Origin: Marsupella aquatica
Lineage: Eukaryota; Marchantiophyta
Direction of reading: 5' to 3'
Length of the DNA: 64,000 bases
Assembly (NCBI GenBank): GCA_973895155.1
Contig: OZ316891.1
Location: 1,922,001 to 1,986,000 of the forward strand
The notes under the pieces: generated by a model
Told to the model about the DNA's origin: nothing
Seen by the model: the letters and a program-made list of their open reading frames with translations, nothing else
Database searches by the model: none
Made by a program: the position numbers and the translations under genes
Part shown: piece after piece, positions 58,676 to 64,000 of the stretch
Numbering within the stretch: position 1 is the first letter of the stretch
Layout: each line of letters opens with the position of its first letter

Positions 58676-61600
58676 CTATTCTCTCATTCTACTTATTCCA
58701 GCACCTAGAGCTCCCATCTGCCGTTCTCTCATTCTATTCAACACATCAGTTGAGGACAAAGCTTTCCCTGCAGCGCTTCCTGCCCCAGTCCCTGGTAGCT
58801 GTCGAGCAGTGCTTGGAAGATCAGAACGAACCTCCTGTACACTCCTCGATTGTACATTTGAAATACTGGTGGTTTGTACAGCTGAAACTGACACCAATCG
58901 TGTGTTTGTTGTGGATCCGAACCTCCTCCGAACACTAGTAGGCGCTCCAGCTTCTCCTGACCTCCCAGTCCACGTTGGAACTGCGATGTTGTCACTAGAC
59001 CGGAGCATCCTAGACCTTCTCAGTTCATCAACAGCACGCTGGGCGACACGCCCGGCCTCTTGATCCACCAAAACTTTTTCTTTCTCGCTCACAGCCAAAA
59101 TAGCATCATGGTCCATTGCAGACTGTCACAAACAAACGTACAGTGTTAATATCTAATACCTTTCTAATTCCACGAAGAAAGAAAGATAGACTAGCTAACC
59201 AGGATCTTAGAAAGTTCATAATTTAGGTAGAGGCTCAGAGTATTTGTGCCGGCCATGAGTAAACACTTACATGGATACCATTTGCTTCGAAAAGGTTTTT
59301 CAGGATGCGTGATTCCTCCTCAAGGGTGTCCTCATCTCCATTTTCCGTATTCTTGCCCTTCGAGACAGCTGTCTCTGATGATATTCGGTGTTCTACAATG
59401 ACTGGATTTCGTCTACCAGATTTTCTCCTGCCATTGCTAGTTTTACTTAAATCGATTTCTTCGCCTGACTGGGTGTTCGGATGACCAGAAAGTATATCCG
59501 CTACGTCTTCAAAGAGGTTGGCTGTCTCAGTTTTGATACTACCATGTGTATCTTCCTGCAACGTAAAAAGGTCACGCATGTCCCTGGCCTTGAAAATACG
59601 GCGTTGTTGAGGATCTTTCAGTATTTTGTTCGTTAAGAAGTGCTTGTAAATCTGGCGATGATAGACTTTCTCCTCTATGGTGCCCCTCGTAATGAGGCGG
59701 TAAATAGTGACATCCTTTTTCTGACCAATTCGCCAAGCACGTTCCCTAGCCTGCAAGAGATAAGTCATGACCCGCCGAGAGACATACTGCGTCAGATCCT
59801 TTCATTGAAAACATCATTGCTATTATGTTTCCTTCAAATTGCTGCAGTCATTCAAAAGAATGATGGCGAAATTAACTTTCTCCTCAAGTTCGCACATACC
59901 AACAAAGAAAAGACCTTTTAGAACTGAAGACGTGAGAAGACAGATAAGAAAGCTACCTGCATATCAGTAGAAGGATTCCAGTCTGGGTCGAAGATGATAA
60001 CCCGGTTGGCTCCCGTCAAGTTAGTACCGAGCCCTCCAACTTTCGTAGTCAAAATGAACAAAAAGACGTGCTCTGATTCGTTGAACTCATCTATTAGTGC
60101 CATACGTTGCCTCACGGCAGTAGAGCCATCCATTCGCCGGTACTCATAGTCTTGAGATTCAGCAAAATTCTGTAAGATATCCAGCATTTGCTGAGTTTGA
60201 GTGAATATAAGCACGCGATGTCCTTGGCTCTTCCACAGACTCAAAATCTGCGTAACCAGTTTGAGCTTTCCACTGCGTTCTGGATTTCCATAATCAGGAT
60301 TTCCTCCACAATGCTCCCTCTCTAGTAAGTCCGGGTGATTACAGATCTTTCGCAATATATCGATACCGTATAACGAATTTCTGTTTCCTTCCATGATCTG
60401 CTCCACCTCAGAGCTTCCCAAAAATGCACGATATGCAGCACGTTGCTCTGTTGAGAGACTGCAGAACAGCACGTGCTCCGTCTTTTTCGTGAGATTCGCA
60501 TTGACGTCCACTTTCATCCTTCGGAGAAGATAAGGGAGTATCAAGTCTCGTAGAACTACGGCACACTTGTAAGCCGTGGAAACTTGAAGTGGCGTCGCAT
60601 TTGCATACCCACCAATTTGGATAGGTAGCGCAAATTGTGCATGAAAAACTGGAAGCACTCCTAACTTACCAGGGAACACAAAGTCAAATAGTGACCAGAG
60701 CTCAGTCAGCCTGTTTTGTATGGGAGCTCCCGTCATGATCAACCTGTGAACTGTCTGTAGTTGCTTACAAACAAGAGTTACCTCCGCATCTGGATTCCGT
60801 ATCCTGTGACCTTCATCGAGAACGGCATAACCCCAATTAATGTCAAGCAGCTTTTCACGATGAACTCGGAGCTGTTCATAAGTCGTGATCAAAAGCCCCG
60901 ACTCAGATTCAACTACCTTTTTTATCATTGCATCCCATCTGTTGCCTTTTGTTGGTTTAGTTTCCATCTCACTTTCACTGTCGTTACCGTCCTTATCATT
61001 CTCACTCCCACTGCTTTTAGCCTCCTCTGAAGACCCTGCCTTTTTCTTGTTAAATTTCTTGACCCGGCCCCCCTTGAGTGCTGAATCATGTAAAATCACT
61101 GCTTTGAAGTATGGATACCACTTTTTCACCTCCCGCTTCCACTGTCGCAGCAGAGTGACAGGGCAAATAACAACACTAGGGCTATAGAGACCACTATAAT
61201 GCAATGCTGCCAAAAAAGCAATGACCTGAATCGTCTTTCCAAGACCCATCTCGTCGCCTATAATACCTCCTGCCTTCTGACAATGTAGTTCCCACATCCA
61301 CTTTACCCCAGTTTGCTGATAGGAGAACAGCTTATCATAGATAGCACCTGGAATTTTCAGACCCCCTTCTAAAACCACATCCAACTCCTCCTTTGCTTCG
61401 TCCTCTTCGTCATCTTCCAGATTCTCCCCCTCTAAAGGCTCCTTCCCCAATCCGTTGTCTAGAATTTCATTTGACATATGCGCTAATCTCAACCGCCTTC
61501 TCTTGCCATTGGTCTGTCTTCCGGATGCATCATCATCTGATCGAGCCTTTGCATCTTCTAGCGAGTCACTCTCACTGTCACTAGATGCATCAACCTTTCT

Positions 61601-63281
61601 TCTCCACTTCTTGTCAGCTTGCGGTCTCTTCCTCTTCGGCTGAGGTTTGGCACGGCTCTTCACTGGCTTTTCATCGCCTTCGTCAGCGGTAACTCGTTTG
61701 AAGGGGGTCCGCAGATGACGAAACTCGCGAGTTGGGCCATCCAGTTTGGGTAACTCTGAGCTCTCCAGCAGCCTTGTTGTAGGCCTTGCTTTATTGATAG
61801 CAGACATTGATGCTGCTGCATTCGCAATGGAGCTCCTAACGAGATCATTTTCAACTTCATTATTCGGTGGAGGTCTCTCGGCAGGCCTTGATTGCACCCG
61901 CCGCTCAAAGCCACCAACCTTAGTAAAAGGTGTAATGACACCCTTCCGAATGAGCTTCTCGCGTTCCTGATCCCAAAAGAAAACAATTCGAATCAACAGC
62001 CTTTCCCAAGAGAGAGTGGAACATATTTCAGTTACCAACGCCAATAATACAAAACCTTACCAACTACCTGCGAGTTTTGCCTATTATCTTCGCAACAGAG
62101 ACTTGTCCGGCTACTTTATGTCAAACTTGTAATGCCCAAGCTGACCAAATCTCAAACCTGTTGGCAAAGTGGAAATGAAACAGATAAGGTTTTCACAGAA
62201 ATTTACAGTCTCAACAGACCCGGAAGCTGCATCCAAAGCTGCATCAAAATCATCATCTTCTACGAAAGAGATGACCCGAGGTTTAGAGACGGCTTTAGCG
62301 GCTTGTTCTTTCCCTCTACTGATTCCTGATGAAGAACCCGGTCCTTTTTGTATCCCCGGTTGAAGAGGTTTCGACCCAGTTTCCAGAGAAGTCTTGGATT
62401 TCTCCACCTTCTTCAATTTCAATGTGAGATTCTTCCGCTTCGTCTTCAGGCTGTCCAGACGCTCATCCAGAAGCGCCAGGTGCATTGCTTCACCACCATC
62501 CTTAAGACTGATAGGAACCCCCTTCCTCTTCCGTTTCTTTGCACTTCCTTCCGCTGTGTCGGCTTTCTCACCTCCGGACTCTGACCCATTGAAAGCCTCG
62601 CGGGCTGCTGTGACAGCTGCAATTTCCTTCTCCAGAGTGCCCAGAACCGATCGGATCCGAGTTGTCCCTGTCCTAACTTCAGTGAATTCAGGGTCATTGT
62701 CCCGCAAAAAGTCCTGAGCAGCTGCCACATCTTCGCCTCCTTGCTCTCCCAATTCCTCACCAGAAGCCTCCTTTGCCCGCTCCTCAACCTGAACGATTCC
62801 CAGGGCCTGTTATTAGCACCCTTCAACGCCATACACACTTCGCACCAGTCCTTCGTCACTAAATCTAGTGAAATTACCAACTACAATAATGCAAATCGTA
62901 CCCAACCACATTCTGAACTGAACTTCAGCTTGTCCAGCAAAACAGAAACCATGTCGGTGAACGAAAAATACAGAAAAAGTAACCAGCTGACAAGCTCCAT
63001 CAATTCAATCTGAAAGTGCTGATGTAACTGTCTCTCAAGAACAGATATTAGCCTCAAATTCAACCTGAATCTATGCGGTGTCGCGTAAGACGAGACATCG
63101 CTTCACGAAAAGGTCTGCGACCGATTTGTACAAAGACATGGTAAGGAATCTCAAAACCACAAAGGCATCAGTGGGCAAACAGATAGCAAACCTGTTCTAG
63201 TAGAACCCTCTCGTAGTCACTCGGATTGGCAGTGACTACGCCCAACCGCGCCAGCAACTCTTCATCCGCATCACCGGCCAT
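58676..63281 (-). CDS. CHR8: CSB/ERCC6-like SWI2/SNF2 ATPase
   Basis: Five exons (63281-63192, 62788-62207, 61966-59957, 59750-59271, 59122-58676) join in frame to 1202 residues. This is the plant orthologue of Cockayne syndrome B (Arabidopsis CHR8), the nuclear DNA-dependent ATPase that pushes stalled RNA polymerase II and starts transcription-coupled repair. Visible parts: N-terminal charged helices with basic RKRKG signals; Walker [12 protein letters not shown] (about 462-471); DEGH box (about 608-611); [46 protein letters not shown]; and the arginine-finger motif [10 protein letters not shown] at the exon 4 start (895). The C-terminal part shares [23 protein letters not shown] with plant orthologues. 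It stops soon after NRMRERQM, before the winged-helix region those proteins carry. ATG 63281 gives [15 protein letters not shown]. An AATAAA signal (minus strand, near 58632) follows the stop. Confidence 0.97.
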
Positions 63282-63780
63282 TGAGCACTCCTCTGCTCGG
63301 GCCTTCCGATGTGGCAGCCCTAAAATCCCGCCCCAGCCGGAGCACCAAATACCAATCCCACCGAATTTCTCCACTGTCAGCTTCTCATCGTCCCGACTCC
63401 ATCCAACAAACCTGTTCCACTTCTTCCATCATGGGATCCATCGCTCAAAATCAGCGACAAATCTATCCATCCATCGAAATCAGGAAACCATAATCACCTT
63501 TCCACCGTGACCTTTCACAGGTTCATTTCCGGAAAGACCTTTCCCCGTTCTACAATTTATGGAGCGAGCGAAGACCCCGATCGTCCGAATCTCCATCGCG
63601 CGATTATCTCGTCAGGCTTCTTCGTCACTCATCAGTGTGACACGCCGACCGCTCTGCCATTATTCTCGACCAAATGTTGCGACTTGAGGAACGAGAGTTT
63701 CTCGTGTGAAGAGAGGAGACGTGTTCTTCTCTGGAGCCTGAAGATTAGTAGAGTGCACTGACTAATAATAATTATGATTA
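63282..63780. other. CHR8 upstream region
   Basis: Probable promoter and leader. The short frames here are not convincing. Confidence 0.35.
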
Positions 63781-64000
63781 CAGTCGGCTCTCTCTAAGTG
63801 CAAACTCCATAAGTGCAAAACCTGGATAAATGCAAGGAATTATGTTCTGCCCTTTTATTTTACAAGGAGTTTGCACTTTTTTGCACCTTTATAAGTGCAA
63901 AGAGGCCTGGAATCATTTTACTGAAAGACAACTTTATGAGTGCAAAACCCTTGATAAGTGTATGTTTGCACTTATTGGTAAGCTCACAATCCCTTAAAAT
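63781..64000 (+). mobile_element. Left part of a pogo/Lemi-like DNA transposon
   Basis: Right after TA (63779-63780) the sequence CAGTCGGCTCTCTCTAAGTG begins. CTC..TAAGTGCAAA modules follow in direct repetition at about 63793, 63809, 63891 and 63934, with inverted TTTGCACTT copies near 63870 and 63965. A CAGT start at a TA target followed by reiterated CTC-TAA modules is the known end structure of pogo-like elements, including plant Lemi1. The element runs past the window edge; no transposase is seen in the visible part. Confidence 0.5.

Noticed and set aside
61393-61970. Plus-strand frames opposite CHR8
   Set aside because: Shadows of the long SNF2 exon, which matches the CSB family along its length.
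1-64000. CRISPR arrays, bacterial operons, rRNA genes
   Set aside because: Repeats are contiguous tandem units without unique spacers of constant length, genes have spliceosomal introns, and no rRNA signature was seen.

Overview
The window looks like nuclear DNA of a land plant. Genes have GT-AG introns, protein families are plant-type (ARIADNE RBR ligase, plant ORM protein, SPARK-type receptor kinase, PIRL, CSB/CHR8), and there is a decayed NB-ARC-LRR resistance gene. Gene density is low (seven firmly identified intact genes in 64 kb). Introns are short to moderate, mostly 100-600 bp, with one of 1.25 kb. The spacers are full of small local tandem duplications. A bryophyte, probably a moss, fits best, but this is an inference from gene style; the sequence contains no marker gene that fixes the species.

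Layout. 1-8.9 kb: repeat-rich DNA with a broken coding remnant, a tRNA-derived SINE-like unit, a LINE fragment and a degenerate array of about 325-bp units. 9.09-10.57 kb: intronless ARIADNE-type E3 ligase (+). 10.6-18.2 kb: mostly featureless, with a short His/Pro-rich protein (+) at 16.1 kb. 18.25-20.9 kb: NLR pseudogene (-). 22.2-22.7 kb: RLP24 ribosome-biogenesis factor (-). 23-29.4 kb: repeats and decayed coding sequence. 29.66-31.80 kb: three-exon ORM/ORMDL regulator of sphingolipid synthesis (+). 32-38 kb: repeats. 38.5 kb: start of an unidentified minus-strand gene, head to head with a seven-exon SPARK-ectodomain receptor kinase (39.03-42.54 kb, +). 42.6-46.9 kb: repeats. 47.24-47.61 kb: heavy-metal-associated (HMA) domain protein (+). 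49.3-51.5 kb: tandem arrays, including eleven units of a 61-bp satellite, one of them split by a small TIR element. 52.39-54.95 kb: four-exon PIRL leucine-rich repeat protein (+). 55.7-58.5 kb: more tandem arrays and unassigned minus-strand coding-like segments. 58.68-63.28 kb: five-exon CSB/ERCC6-like SWI2/SNF2 ATPase (-). 63.78 kb to the end: left edge of a pogo/Lemi-like DNA transposon.

The genes do not form a pathway or cluster; they are independent housekeeping and signalling loci. All multi-exon models (ORM 588 nt, RLK 1821 nt, PIRL 1446 nt, CSB 3609 nt) close in frame with canonical GT-AG junctions, which supports the exon boundaries. I found no convincing undescribed biological system. 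The most unusual signals are structural: two perfect inverted repeats of 39 and 48 nt, a TIR element inserted in the 61-bp satellite with its empty site readable from neighbouring units, a fragment resembling RLP24 in the ORM leader, a duplicated start-codon context that creates uORFs before the receptor kinase, and a CSB homologue with no recognisable C-terminal winged-helix region.
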